A DNA stretch of 64,000 bases, taken from positions 27,080 to 91,079 of IMG/VR virus record IMGVR_UViG_3300027782_000058. One strand, given 5' to 3'. How positions within the stretch are numbered: position 1 is the stretch's first letter; every line of letters begins with the position of its first letter. The notes beneath the pieces were generated by a model. That model was not told the origin of the DNA, ran no database searches, and saw only the letters and a program-made list of their open reading frames with translations. The position numbers were made by a program, and so were the translations under genes. Below, in pieces: positions 28,612 through 36,867 of the stretch. This DNA comes from a virus.

Positions 28612-29371
28612 CGACGCTCCTCTGGATGCTGACGCGATCCTTGCAAGCATGAGGGCGCGTATCAGCGAGTTTAACAAGACTGAGGACATTATCCAGTCGA
28701 TCCCAGATGCGCCCAAGCCTGAGGATCTGATCAAGGCTGTAGAGAAGATCCAAAAGGTAGATGCTCCAACTCCTAAGAATCCTACAAATGTCAATAAAGA
28801 TGGAGTTCCGGAGGGCACTGTTGTACCTGCCCCTGCTGAGAGAATGACCCCAGCAGAGGCGCTCAAGTACACCGCTGAGACACAGCCACGAGATGCTCGC
28901 GGGCGATTTCGTCAGGTGCTGGCACGGATCAAGCAGGATCTAGGAACGTCTGGAAATCAGGATGCACTTGCCAAGATCGCTCAGGTCGAGAACCTTGACT
29001 TTGCAGGAAACTACACAGGCGCTGTAGAGGCATCTGGTGATCTTCTAAGCATTATTGATCGTCTTGACTCTGGAGCGCTAAACGCAACTTCACTAGAGAA
29101 TGTCCGATCTAGTGCTGCTGAACTTGGAAAAGTAATTTCTAATCTTCCTTTTGCATTTGGAGACGACAACGCAAAGATTCGCTATAGCGATGTCCCTCCA
29201 GCGCTGAAGAGTCTCATGGAAGAGATGATCAAGCGGGTTGAGGGAAAGATTGGCAAGAAGGATTCTGCCAAGGCCACTACCACTCTTAGGGAGTTCAAGT
29301 CTGGCGGTCTGTACATGAATCAAGCGCAGATCTCAAGCGAAATGTCAACGCTCCTGCGTTTGCTCACATAG
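28601..29371 (+). CDS. Possible scaffold-like head protein, 256 aa
   Basis: GTG start at 28601 overlaps the previous gene by 11 nt, with GAGGAG just upstream. The protein is helical and charged: LDADAILASMRARISEF near the start, then the RDARGRFRQVLARIKQDL motif often seen in phage head-associated ORFs, and a C-terminal series of helices (ALKSLMEEMIKRVEGKI). Lying directly before the capsid gene, it could be a scaffold or chaperone, but the capsid protein itself seems to carry a scaffold-like region. Family not named. Confidence 0.6.
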   Translation: MPSNDAPLDADAILASMRARISEFNKTEDIIQSIPDAPKPEDLIKAVEKIQKVDAPTPKNPTNVNKDGVPEGTVVPAPAERMTPAEALKYTAETQPRDARGRFRQVLARIKQDLGTSGNQDALAKIAQVENLDFAGNYTGAVEASGDLLSIIDRLDSGALNATSLENVRSSAAELGKVISNLPFAFGDDNAKIRYSDVPPALKSLMEEMIKRVEGKIGKKDSAKATTTLREFKSGGLYMNQAQISSEMSTLLRLLT

Positions 29372-29494
29372 AATCATTCAACTGCAACAGATAGACAACT
29401 AAATAGCCCACAAATAATGTATCATTCAGTATCAGGTGGAGTGCCTCCGCACAGTTATGCGGCTGGAGTCCCTCAGCCTCGACTGATCATCGAA

Positions 29495-29515
29495 TGGCGA
29501 ACGCTCTGTTCGCCA
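29495..29515 (+). other. Leader hairpin before the capsid gene
   Basis: TGGCGAAC-GCTCT-GTTCGCCA, perfect 8-bp stem, 24 nt before the GTG start of the capsid gene. It covers an upstream in-frame ATG (29494), arguing that this ATG is not the start. A smaller hairpin CCGCA-CAGTTA-TGCGG lies further upstream. Confidence 0.6.
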
Positions 29516-29538
29516 CTGACTGCCCCGGAGGAGGGACA

Positions 29539-31449
29539 GTGGACCGAATCAAGCAGATGATGGACTCACTGCCTGAACTTAGTGACGATCAGGTCACCGA
29601 ACTTCAGAGTGAGATCATCAACGAATTCGAAACGGTCGAGAAGGAAGAGCCGACTCCGCAGACAGTTGACGCGATGACTTCTCTTGCCGACATGCTCGAC
29701 ACAGTGCGTACCGAGGTCAAGCGCCGCGAGGCCGCTGCCGTCGAACTCGTTCAGGTTGCCGCAGAGGCTGCCTCTCGCGTTCACGGCTCGACCGAGGGCG
29801 AGGCCGAGACCGAGGCCGGTAACATGACCGACGAGGTCGTGGAGGACACAGTCTCAGAGGTTGTTGAGACTCCCGCCGCCGAGGCCCCTGAGGGAGAGGC
29901 TCCTGCCGCTCCCGAGGAGAAGGCACCAGTCGAGGCTCCCGCCGAGGGAGACGAGTCAGAGGAAGAGAACATGGATGGTGAGGCCAAGAAGAAGGCCGCA
30001 CCCGCCGAAGCGTCAGCCGATGCAGAGAGTGCTGCTGAACTCTCGACCGAAGCCGCCCCAGAAGCCGAAGCCGCAGTCCTCGTTGAGGATGGGGCCGAGG
30101 CTGCTTCAGAAACATCAGACAACACTGAGGCGCAGACCGCGCCAGAAACTATGGAGGCACCCGTGACCGCCGCTGCTGAGAATGCAGACCTCACCCCTGA
30201 GGTTCCGGCTGACCGCCGTCCCACCCCTGATTCATCGGCTGTCGTGGCGATCACGGCTGGCGCTGACATTCCGGGCTACACGGCTGGCAGCCCCTTGTCC
30301 GACATGACTGAGGTCTCCGAGGCGATGGTTCGTCGTCTCCACGGCCTCCGTAACATCAAGGGTGGTGACGGCGACCAGCACATCGTGGCCTCGCTCATCA
30401 CCTCCTACCCGCAGGAGCGCACGCTCACTGCTGACACCGAGTCGAACAACGCGAAGATCAAGGGTGTCGAAGCCCTTGTTGCTTCCGGTGGCCACTCGAC
30501 CCCGTTCGAGGTCCGCTACGACATCTTCGCGTTCGGTAGCACCGTTCGTCCGGTTCGGGACTCGCTTCCGCGATTCCAAGCCGACCGTGGCGGTATCCGC
30601 TACATCGTTCCCCCGGTTCTGTCGGACTACGACAACGCCGTTGGCGTCTGGACCGCTGCCAATGACGCAGCCACCAGCCCCAGCCCAGCGTCGAAGACCA
30701 GCCTCACCGTTGCTGCCGCTACGGAGACGACCGTCGCAACCGACGCCGTCACCCTGCAGTTGCAGTTCGGTAACCTCGTGACCCGCGCCTACCCCGAGTT
30801 GGTTGCTCGTCACAACGAACTGGCCCTGATCCAGCACGCTCGTGAGGCTGAGCAGTACCTCATGAGCAAGATCGGCGCTGGCTCAACCGCCATCACGAGC
30901 ACCAGCCTCATCGGTGTTGCTCGCGACTTCCTAGTTCAGGTTGGTCGTGCCAGTGCGGGCTACCGCTCGCGTCACCGTCTCGACCCTAATGCCCCACTTC
31001 GCGTTATTGCCCCCGCGTGGGTGAAGGACGCGATTCAGGCTGACCTTGCTCTGGCCATGCCCGGTGACGGCACCCTTGCCGCCTCCGAGGCCGAGATCGA
31101 GGGTTACCTTCGCGCTCGCAACGTCCTGATCACTTGGACGATTGACGGCGACGTGTTTGGTGCTCAGAGCGCAGCCGCGATGGTTGAGTTCGGTGACACC
31201 TTCGTCTGGTACATTTTCGCCGAGGGCACCTTCCTGTTCCTCGACGGCGGTACGCTCGATGTCGGTATCATCCGTGACTCGACCCTCGTCGGCACGAACG
31301 ACTACAAGATGTTCATCGAGACCTTCGAGGGCATCGCAAAGGTTGGCGTGGAGTCGCTCAAGGTGACCTCAACCATCTCGGTGAACGGTGCGGCTGCTGC
31401 CCTCCGCGACACCACTGGTGGTGCCACCGCCGCTGCCATCGAACTGTAG
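29539..31449 (+). CDS. Major capsid protein with acidic N-terminal scaffold region, 636 aa
   Basis: GTG start at 29539 is chosen because GGAGGAGGG (29527-29535) lies just upstream; the in-frame ATG at 29494 has no binding site and falls in a hairpin. Residues 1-230 are helical and then extremely Glu/Ala/Pro-rich, like the scaffold (delta) region of HK97-type capsids that is removed on maturation. From about residue 235 (AVVAITAGADIPGYTAG) the sequence looks like an HK97-fold capsid: VRRLHGLRNIK, DIFAFGSTVRPVRDSLPRF, GIRYIVPPVLSDYD, RVIAPAWVKDAIQADLAL and WYIFAEGTFLFLDGG. It builds the icosahedral shell. The protease at 24115-28611 is the likely processing enzyme. Confidence 0.85.
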   Translation: MDRIKQMMDSLPELSDDQVTELQSEIINEFETVEKEEPTPQTVDAMTSLADMLDTVRTEVKRREAAAVELVQVAAEAASRVHGSTEGEAETEAGNMTDEVVEDTVSEVVETPAAEAPEGEAPAAPEEKAPVEAPAEGDESEEENMDGEAKKKAAPAEASADAESAAELSTEAAPEAEAAVLVEDGAEAASETSDNTEAQTAPETMEAPVTAAAENADLTPEVPADRRPTPDSSAVVAITAGADIPGYTAGSPLSDMTEVSEAMVRRLHGLRNIKGGDGDQHIVASLITSYPQERTLTADTESNNAKIKGVEALVASGGHSTPFEVRYDIFAFGSTVRPVRDSLPRFQADRGGIRYIVPPVLSDYDNAVGVWTAANDAATSPSPASKTSLTVAAATETTVATDAVTLQLQFGNLVTRAYPELVARHNELALIQHAREAEQYLMSKIGAGSTAITSTSLIGVARDFLVQVGRASAGYRSRHRLDPNAPLRVIAPAWVKDAIQADLALAMPGDGTLAASEAEIEGYLRARNVLITWTIDGDVFGAQSAAAMVEFGDTFVWYIFAEGTFLFLDGGTLDVGIIRDSTLVGTNDYKMFIETFEGIAKVGVESLKVTSTISVNGAAAALRDTTGGATAAAIEL

Positions 31450-31509
31450 GCAGTAAGCACTAAGCAGTCATCTGGCGGCGCTGAAGAGATCTGAAGGAGA
31501 GTAAGCGAA

Positions 31510-32598
31510 ATGGTGTTCAAGGGTATCTACCCAGCACTAGAACTTCGTCCTACCGAATTCGGACTCTTCAGCGCCGCACAGGTGTCTGAGAGCAAGGTTC
31601 CAGACGAGCAGTGGGTTCGCGGGTTTTCATTCGAGTTTGATTCTCGCCCCACGCTTCGACTTGTTCAGCAAAATGGAACCGTCTCAAAGACAATGTTTGA
31701 TGGCACTGGGCTTGCTCGATTCTTAGAAGTAGAGTCTTTCTACATCGAAGTCGAGGACTACCACTCAACGTTTGCCGCTAATAACGAAGATCGATTCGCC
31801 CGCGTCCTCAAGCAACTCAACGCCGCTACGCAGAAGGGCGTTGAGGCTGAGTTGATGAACGGGTATACCGCCCGAGGCGAGAACAACACCAACAACTACT
31901 TGGCCATGAGTGGTGTTACGACGATGGCATCAGCCACTCCGGGCACGGCGGTAAGTGTTGCCACCGGGCTAGCAATGCTTGAGTACGCCTTGGCTGCCTC
32001 TCCCACAGGGGAGCAGGGGCTCATCCACCTGACCCGAGACGTTGCTGCAGCCCTTGGCTCCCAGTGGCTTCTCATGCGCGTCGAAGATGACCCCGGACAT
32101 TTCCACATTGAGACCATGAATGGGACTACTACTTCTATTGGCTCCGGATACACCGGAGATGGTCCCATTGCTCGTGTCAGTTTCAAGCGTCGTACTGGCG
32201 GAAACTTGGCGCATATAACGACCACAACTCCTCACTACCTATCAGTGGGAGATACCGTTCAGGTTTCAGGTGTTGATTCCACGTTTAATGGCAGTTTCAC
32301 TGTTTCTGCTATAACAAATAGCACTGAGTTTGACTACGCAAGTACGGGCACCAACGTCAGTACTACTGCTGTATCACCATATGGCAGTGCTCAGATGCTT
32401 GGATCTAATACAACCAAGTGGATCTATTCAAGTTCCAATGTTGGTGTTCTACTAGGAGAGTCTACTGTTGTCAATGACAACATCGCTCAGGGCTATGACG
32501 TAACCGCCAACCAGAACAACCTTCGGATCAAGGCTGTGCGACCGGCTGCGATCTACTTTGATCCTTCAATGACGTACGCCGTTAAAGTCACTGTCTAG
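31510..32598 (+). CDS. Capsid-associated structural protein with one FCCH-like module, 362 aa
   Basis: ATG at 31510 after GAAGGAGAG. The start (FKGIYPALELRPTEFGLFSA) and the body (VRGFSFEFDSRPTLRLV, VAAALGSQWLLMRV) match a conserved protein usually found right after the capsid gene in actinobacterial siphophages, without a firm function. Residues ~235-295 are an inserted module (HYLSVGDTVQVSGVD, TFNGSFTVSAI, TEFDYASTG), the same kind that recurs in the tail proteins downstream. The C-terminus (LRIKAVRPAAIYFDP) returns to the core. Probably a capsid decoration or second shell protein. Confidence 0.65.
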   Translation: MVFKGIYPALELRPTEFGLFSAAQVSESKVPDEQWVRGFSFEFDSRPTLRLVQQNGTVSKTMFDGTGLARFLEVESFYIEVEDYHSTFAANNEDRFARVLKQLNAATQKGVEAELMNGYTARGENNTNNYLAMSGVTTMASATPGTAVSVATGLAMLEYALAASPTGEQGLIHLTRDVAAALGSQWLLMRVEDDPGHFHIETMNGTTTSIGSGYTGDGPIARVSFKRRTGGNLAHITTTTPHYLSVGDTVQVSGVDSTFNGSFTVSAITNSTEFDYASTGTNVSTTAVSPYGSAQMLGSNTTKWIYSSSNVGVLLGESTVVNDNIAQGYDVTANQNNLRIKAVRPAAIYFDPSMTYAVKVTV

Positions 32599-32649
32599 TA
32601 GTTCTTGTAGAATAAGCCCTACGAGAGCGTCACCTAAGGAGAAATACGA

Positions 32650-33882
32650 ATGGCTACTCAGGACTACGCGGCGAGCGTTCAGGGCGTGTCCATCCGGGTC
32701 ACCCGGCTCGACGCCGCAGGAAACCTGCTCACTGGGGTCATGGACTCCTACACTACCTCCGCCTTCATGCGCGTGTCGTTTACCCCTGAGTACGAAGAGG
32801 GCGACGAAATCACGGAGAAGTCGGCCAACGGTGTCATCTGCGTCTCGTACAAGGCTCCCGACACCCTCAAGCGCATCACGATGGAACTTGCCATCTGTGA
32901 GCCTGACCCCGAGATGACCAGCCTAATCTCAGGCGGTCTGCTCCTCCGCAAGACGGTGAGCAGCGTTGAAACCAGTGTTGGTTGGGCTGCCCCCGGCGTC
33001 GGTGACGACCCTGCAGGCAATGGTGTTTGCGTCGAGGTGTGGTCGTTCGCCGTCAAGGACGGCAAGCGCGCTGCCACTCTTCCCTACTTCTACTGGGTCT
33101 TCCCCTACGTCCGTCTACGCCAGTCTGGCGACCGCGTCATTGAGAACGGCATGCTCGCGAGCACCTTCGAGGGCTACGGTCTTGGAAACGCCGCATTCGG
33201 CATCGGTCCGGATGGCCGCTGGGAGTGGCCAGTCGCTGCAGAGCGTCCCTACTCCTACGCTCGCACTTCATGGGCACCCACCGGCCTCAAGGGCTTCTAC
33301 CAGTGGTACCCAGTATCGACTGCCACAGTCACCACCAAGGCTCTTGCAACTGACATCGCCACCATCACTACTTCGGCTTCCCACGGCTTCCTTACCGGGC
33401 AGACCGTCACAGTGGCAAGCCTTGGTAGTCCGTTTGATGGTACCTACACCATCAACTCGACCACGACCAACACCTTCACCTACAGCAAGGTTGGCGCAAC
33501 CGTGACCAGCACTGCCACTACTGGAACCGCAACTCGCGGCCCCGGCTACAGCGCGGTGTCCAGTCTCACTGCTGGCACCACCCTCGCGAATGTCTCGAAC
33601 AAGGCTCTCACGAGCAACGTGGCAACCATCACTACATCGGCTGCACACAACTTCACCGTTGGTCGGGATATCTACGTCACTGGAGTCGGAAGCCCGTTCG
33701 ATGGCTCCTACGCCGTCGCGAGTGTTCCTACTGCAACTACTCTTACCTACACCCGAGTTGCGGACAACGTCACGTCCACCACGTCAACAGGTACGATTCA
33801 GGACGCCTTCAACGTCCCCGGAAGCATCAACTACAATGCGGATCTGGCTATCGACACCATCGTCGGCTCGACTGCAGGCTAG
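32650..33882 (+). CDS. Major tail tube protein with two FCCH-like modules, 410 aa
   Basis: ATG at 32650 after AAGGAG. Residues 1-215 look like a siphophage tail tube protein (VQGVSIRVTRLDAAGN, VSFTPEYEEGDEI, GKRAATLPYFYWVFPYVRLR, ASTFEGYGLGNAAFG). Two tandem modules follow at ~240-300 and ~325-385 (TITTSASHGFLTGQTVTV, PFDGTYTINS and TITTSAAHNFTVGRDIYV, PFDGSYAVAS), then a short tail. In a tube protein such C-terminal modules would be displayed on the outside of the tail. A strong hairpin (33897-33941) follows. Its position before the connector genes is unusual, as tube genes commonly lie after them. Confidence 0.7.
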   Translation: MATQDYAASVQGVSIRVTRLDAAGNLLTGVMDSYTTSAFMRVSFTPEYEEGDEITEKSANGVICVSYKAPDTLKRITMELAICEPDPEMTSLISGGLLLRKTVSSVETSVGWAAPGVGDDPAGNGVCVEVWSFAVKDGKRAATLPYFYWVFPYVRLRQSGDRVIENGMLASTFEGYGLGNAAFGIGPDGRWEWPVAAERPYSYARTSWAPTGLKGFYQWYPVSTATVTTKALATDIATITTSASHGFLTGQTVTVASLGSPFDGTYTINSTTTNTFTYSKVGATVTSTATTGTATRGPGYSAVSSLTAGTTLANVSNKALTSNVATITTSAAHNFTVGRDIYVTGVGSPFDGSYAVASVPTATTLTYTRVADNVTSTTSTGTIQDAFNVPGSINYNADLAIDTIVGSTAG

Positions 33883-33896
33883 TCAACATTCTGAGA

Positions 33897-33941
33897 ACGA
33901 GCGGCGTGCGCGCGTGTGTGAACACGTCGCACGCCGCTCGT
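33897..33941 (+). terminator. Long hairpin after the tail tube gene
   Basis: ACGAGCGGCGTGCG and CGCACGCCGCTCGT are perfect 14-bp arms with a further inner CGTGT-GTGA-ACACG stem. There is no T-tract. It may terminate or protect the abundant capsid and tube messages. Confidence 0.65.
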
Positions 33942-33965
33942 ATCAGTTAGAAGCGAGGAGAAGTC

Positions 33966-35102
33966 ATGACGAACCTCTGGGTGAACGTCGAAGACCTCGG
34001 CGTCTATGCCACGTCTGACTACGCCTACGACGCTGTCAAGACATCCTCATATATGCTTTGGGCCATGTCTGGGCGCAAGTTCAATGGAACTTCGACTGTA
34101 ACCGAGAGGTATGTCGCCCCCGTCCGTGGCTTTCGAAATGCTTCTGGTCAACGGTTCAGTTATTTTCCAACTCTTGTCAACGGAGAAATTGTCAATCTTC
34201 AGAACACATCTGACACGGACTTTTCTGATGGGTTCTTCTATAACGAAAACTCGACTCGATTTCGAGTGCGCCTTCGTGGGCGCAGGGTCATCAAGATCCA
34301 CACCCTGCGTGACTGGAACGGGACCATCATTCCAGAGACCCAGTACTACCTTGCGGATCACTCGCAGATTCAAGCAGCCCCTAATGCTCAGTGGTCTACC
34401 TCTAACGTCGAAGTGACCTATACCTACGGAACCCCGCCTCCCTTTGCTGGGAAGGCTGCAGCCAAGATGCTTGCTATCGAACTTGTCAAGATGTATGAAG
34501 GCGACGAGTCATGCTCTCTTCCTCAGCGTGTGACTAGCGTTGCTCGTCAGGGCGTGAGTTACACAGTCCTAGACTCGCAAGACTTCATCGCAGACATGAG
34601 AACTGGTGTATACGCCATTGACTTGTTCCTTAAGGCTGCCAACCCAGACAATGCTCGCACACGATCTCGTGTCTTCTCTCCTGACCTGCCTCGTGGTCGT
34701 CGTCAGATCCCACGGGACAAGGTTCTCGCTACGTCTCTCTATGACCTTGCAGTGAAGAAAACTGGTGGGTCCATTGAGATCCCGATGCTAGACATCGATG
34801 CTGACGAGATCTTTGCAAATAATCAATGGACATACTCAGTAGTTGTATCAAACTGGCCGGGTACTATCACTGGGACACTTGCAACTGCGCCAGTTATCGA
34901 CCAAGTTGGAGACACTGTCACGATCTCAGCGGCGTATCTTGAGACCAAAACTATCCTTGTGCTTCGTGACCCCGGAACATATACCCTTTACGCGAGTAGG
35001 CCAAGCCTCGCCAATCCAGCAATTCCCGAGGTTGTCGAGTTGTATTCGGGTAACATTGAGATTCAGTTGGCCGAGCCGGTCGAAGCAATCTACACGCCGT
35101 GA
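33966..35102 (+). CDS. Head-to-tail adaptor, 378 aa
   Basis: ATG at 33966 after GAGGAGAAG. The first 240 residues resemble actinophage head-tail connectors: NLWVNVEDLGVYATSDYAYD, WAMSGRKFNGTSTVTERY, an RDWNGTIIPETQYYL strand, GKAAAKMLAIELVKMYEGDE, and TGVYAIDLFLKAANPDNART. The C-terminal third (TYSVVVSNWPGTITGTL, RDPGTYTLYASRPS) is an added beta domain. The protein should sit below the portal and start the neck. Next genes are other neck proteins. Confidence 0.75.
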   Translation: MTNLWVNVEDLGVYATSDYAYDAVKTSSYMLWAMSGRKFNGTSTVTERYVAPVRGFRNASGQRFSYFPTLVNGEIVNLQNTSDTDFSDGFFYNENSTRFRVRLRGRRVIKIHTLRDWNGTIIPETQYYLADHSQIQAAPNAQWSTSNVEVTYTYGTPPPFAGKAAAKMLAIELVKMYEGDESCSLPQRVTSVARQGVSYTVLDSQDFIADMRTGVYAIDLFLKAANPDNARTRSRVFSPDLPRGRRQIPRDKVLATSLYDLAVKKTGGSIEIPMLDIDADEIFANNQWTYSVVVSNWPGTITGTLATAPVIDQVGDTVTISAAYLETKTILVLRDPGTYTLYASRPSLANPAIPEVVELYSGNIEIQLAEPVEAIYTP

Positions 35103-35107
35103 GGTGA

Positions 35108-35614
35108 ATGATGCCATTAGACAACATTGCTGGTATTGACGAAGACGCTTACCATTTAGCAGATCATCTCCAGAACGTACTGGACAAGGTAGTCCAGACA
35201 TATCAGTCGTATAGCATGCCCATTCCAGATCGTCAGTACTGGACCGTTGGTCAGCCTGTCGTGGACTGCGAGCAGATCGTAGTCACGTTCATGCAGATGT
35301 ACATCGGATCTCCCGGCGATGAGGCAGTCGAGCCTCGTCGATGCTCTGATCCTCGAAGCGCCACGATCAACATCTTGGTGTCTCGATGTATCCCCGTAGT
35401 TGGGCCGGGTGGCCGAGCACCATCTGCGGAGCGTATTCAAAATGGCTCTCTTATGGCTGCGTATGACGCATGGATCCTATTAGAGAGTGTTCGACTTCTC
35501 GACACATGGGATCAGACCTCGTACGGACTCGGTGTAATTGCAACCGTAGAGACTCCACCCGCTGAGGGTGGCTTCCAGTCCGTAATGCTCACAATGACAT
35601 CGGCGGTGCCGTAA
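35108..35614 (+). CDS. Tail terminator or neck protein, 168 aa
   Basis: ATG at 35108 after GTGAGGTGA. The sequence (LADHLQNVLDKVVQTYQSY, VDCEQIVVTFMQMYIGSPG, ATINILVSRCIPVVG, then a helical C-terminus and TVETPPAEGGFQSVMLTMTS) matches the tail terminator type of small neck protein found between the adaptor and tail completion genes in actinophages. Its stop overlaps the start of the next gene by one base. The assignment rests mainly on gene order. Confidence 0.6.
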   Translation: MMPLDNIAGIDEDAYHLADHLQNVLDKVVQTYQSYSMPIPDRQYWTVGQPVVDCEQIVVTFMQMYIGSPGDEAVEPRRCSDPRSATINILVSRCIPVVGPGGRAPSAERIQNGSLMAAYDAWILLESVRLLDTWDQTSYGLGVIATVETPPAEGGFQSVMLTMTSAVP

Positions 35615-35994
35615 TGGCTAATGTAACGTTCTATCCTTCTATGGACTATATGCTGACCAATCCAAATGGAGATGTTGGTAAGTACCTATCTAGTAGAGGA
35701 AAACTTGTCACTGCGCTGGCCAAACGTCAAGTAGGAGTTCGGACTGGAGCACTTAGGGCTTCTATCCATATGAGGCATCTTCGAGACAGCCGTGGTCAAT
35801 ACCTATGGATTGGGTCAGAACTGAATTACGCCCTGCTCCATCATGAGGGTAGTAGGCCCCACATGATCACTCCTAATAGGGCAAAGATGCTGAAGTTCCA
35901 GTCCAGAGGCAGGACTGTATTTGCTCATGTCGTCATGCACCCCGGAACCAAGGCTAACAAGTACTTGAGCGACAACCTTAAGTACGTCTTCTAA
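35614..35994 (+). CDS. HK97 gp10-like tail completion protein, 126 aa
   Basis: ATG at 35614 overlaps the previous stop (TAATG). The pattern GKLVTALAKRQVGVRTGALRAS, IGSELNYALLHHEGSRPHMI and VVMHPGTKANKYL is typical of HK97 gp10-like proteins: a helix, a VRTGALR-x-SI turn, a Y-x2-x-HEG-x-RPH strand and a P-G-T-x2-x-YL end. These proteins close the head or join the tail. Position after adaptor and terminator genes agrees. Confidence 0.8.
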   Translation: MANVTFYPSMDYMLTNPNGDVGKYLSSRGKLVTALAKRQVGVRTGALRASIHMRHLRDSRGQYLWIGSELNYALLHHEGSRPHMITPNRAKMLKFQSRGRTVFAHVVMHPGTKANKYLSDNLKYVF

Positions 35995-36060
35995 GACTAC
36001 AAATTGATACACTAACTCAGTACCGACGTACCTACACCTACATCACAGACTGGATAAAGA

Positions 36061-36405
36061 ATGACTAGATTCAAGGACTTTGGCGCAGGAGATGTTGACA
36101 AGACTCCTCTTTCTTTCAAGTTGTACGAAGAAGAGTTTCACTGCCGTCCCGCTATTCAGGGTTCGGCTCTACTCAAGATGGTCTCAGATTCGGAGTCTGA
36201 TGATGGCGCTACGGTAGCCAACATCATCACTACCTTCTTCTCCAAGACCCTTCAGCCAGAAAGTTACGAGCGCTTTGAGGTTCTTCTTGAAGATCCTGAC
36301 AGAATCGTCACAGTCGAGACTCTTGGTGAAATCACGGCTTGGCTGGTGGAGGCGTACACGGACCGCCCTACTCAGGAGCCCGCGCCCTCCTCGAATGGGC
36401 AATAG
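36061..36405 (+). CDS. Tail assembly chaperone, short (G) product, 114 aa
   Basis: ATG at 36061 after GGATAAAG. The protein (FKLYEEEFHCRPAIQGSALL, ESYERFEVLLEDPDRIVTVE, LGEITAWLVEAYTDRPTQEP) matches the first tail assembly chaperone of siphophages, including the W-L-x-E-x-Y-x2-RPT ending after which a programmed frameshift usually occurs. It lies just before the tape measure gene, as expected. Chaperones coat the tape measure during tail assembly and are not in the virion. Confidence 0.8.
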   Translation: MTRFKDFGAGDVDKTPLSFKLYEEEFHCRPAIQGSALLKMVSDSESDDGATVANIITTFFSKTLQPESYERFEVLLEDPDRIVTVETLGEITAWLVEAYTDRPTQEPAPSSNGQ

Positions 36406-36614
36406 ACATCTGGCCCTACATCAACGGTAGGGCACTGATGCACGGGCTCCAACTCAGCGGTATGGAGTGCTCAGACATGCTTGATGTACTTCATTATATG
36501 TTTGAGGAAGATCTACAAGCAGAGTCTTCTGAGCATGCCGAGGCGAAGAGTCAACTCAGAACTACTTTGTACGATACTATGTATGATAGAAGATACAAGT
36601 ATGCGCTACAATAG
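36330..36614 (+). CDS. Tail assembly chaperone, -1 frame (T) segment
   Basis: The -1 frame relative to the G gene is open from 36330 and carries a T-type segment (ARALLEWAIDIWPYINGRAL, MLDVLHYMFEEDLQAE, LRTTLYDTMYDRRYKYALQ). Fusion to the G product by a -1 shift within 36330-36405 would give the usual GT protein. No canonical slippery heptamer (X-XXY-YYZ in frame) is visible in that window, so the exact site is open; a separate start (TTG 36339) is the alternative. The frame hits TAG at 36612 but continues open beyond it. Confidence 0.65.
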   Translation, partial: NHGLAGGGVHGPPYSGARALLEWAIDIWPYINGRALMHGLQLSGMECSDMLDVLHYMFEEDLQAESSEHAEAKSQLRTTLYDTMYDRRYKYALQ

Positions 36615-36827
36615 AATGGAAGCAGTACTGGATCGTTTGACTTCGATACAGATGATGGGTTCGTCAACAATTCAGAATCTGGAGTAATACCGTTTGATCC
36701 CACAAAACACTTAGAAGCGACAGCCAAGCCGGAAACGACAAAACCGAAGCGTTACGTCCCGCCAACAGACTTCAACTCGGACATGACGCTTCCATTCGGC
36801 AAAATCCTAGATTCTCCTATGAACTAG
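36615..36827 (+). other. In-frame continuation of the T segment past an amber codon
   Basis: After CAA-TAG (36609-36614) the same frame stays open for 70 codons to a second TAG at 36825. It has no early start codon of its own. The sequence is protein-like and acidic, then ends YVPPTDFNSDMTLPFGKIL-DSPMN, an ending I associate with the C-terminus of T-type chaperones in related phages. This suggests stop-codon readthrough, a recent nonsense mutation, or a sequencing error. No other gene explains 36615-36867. Confidence 0.6.
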
Positions 36828-36829
36828 AA

Positions 36830-36859
36830 TAATAGGCTGGAGGTTAATAGGCTGGAGGT
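36830..36859 (+). repeat. 15-bp tandem duplication carrying the ribosome binding site
   Basis: TAATAGGCTGGAGGT occurs twice in direct succession (36830-36844 and 36845-36859). Each copy holds a GGAGG, so the tape measure gene has two Shine-Dalgarno sites. The second is 8 nt from the GTG at 36868. Confidence 0.9.
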
Positions 36860-36867
36860 GGTGGCGC

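Noticed and set aside
29494-29538. ATG at 29494 as capsid start
   Set aside because: No ribosome binding site, and it lies in an 8-bp hairpin. GTG 29539 has a strong site.
29781-30269. Long minus-strand frames opposite the capsid gene
   Set aside because: They mirror the acidic low-complexity region and have no start signals. The sense strand encodes a recognisable capsid protein.
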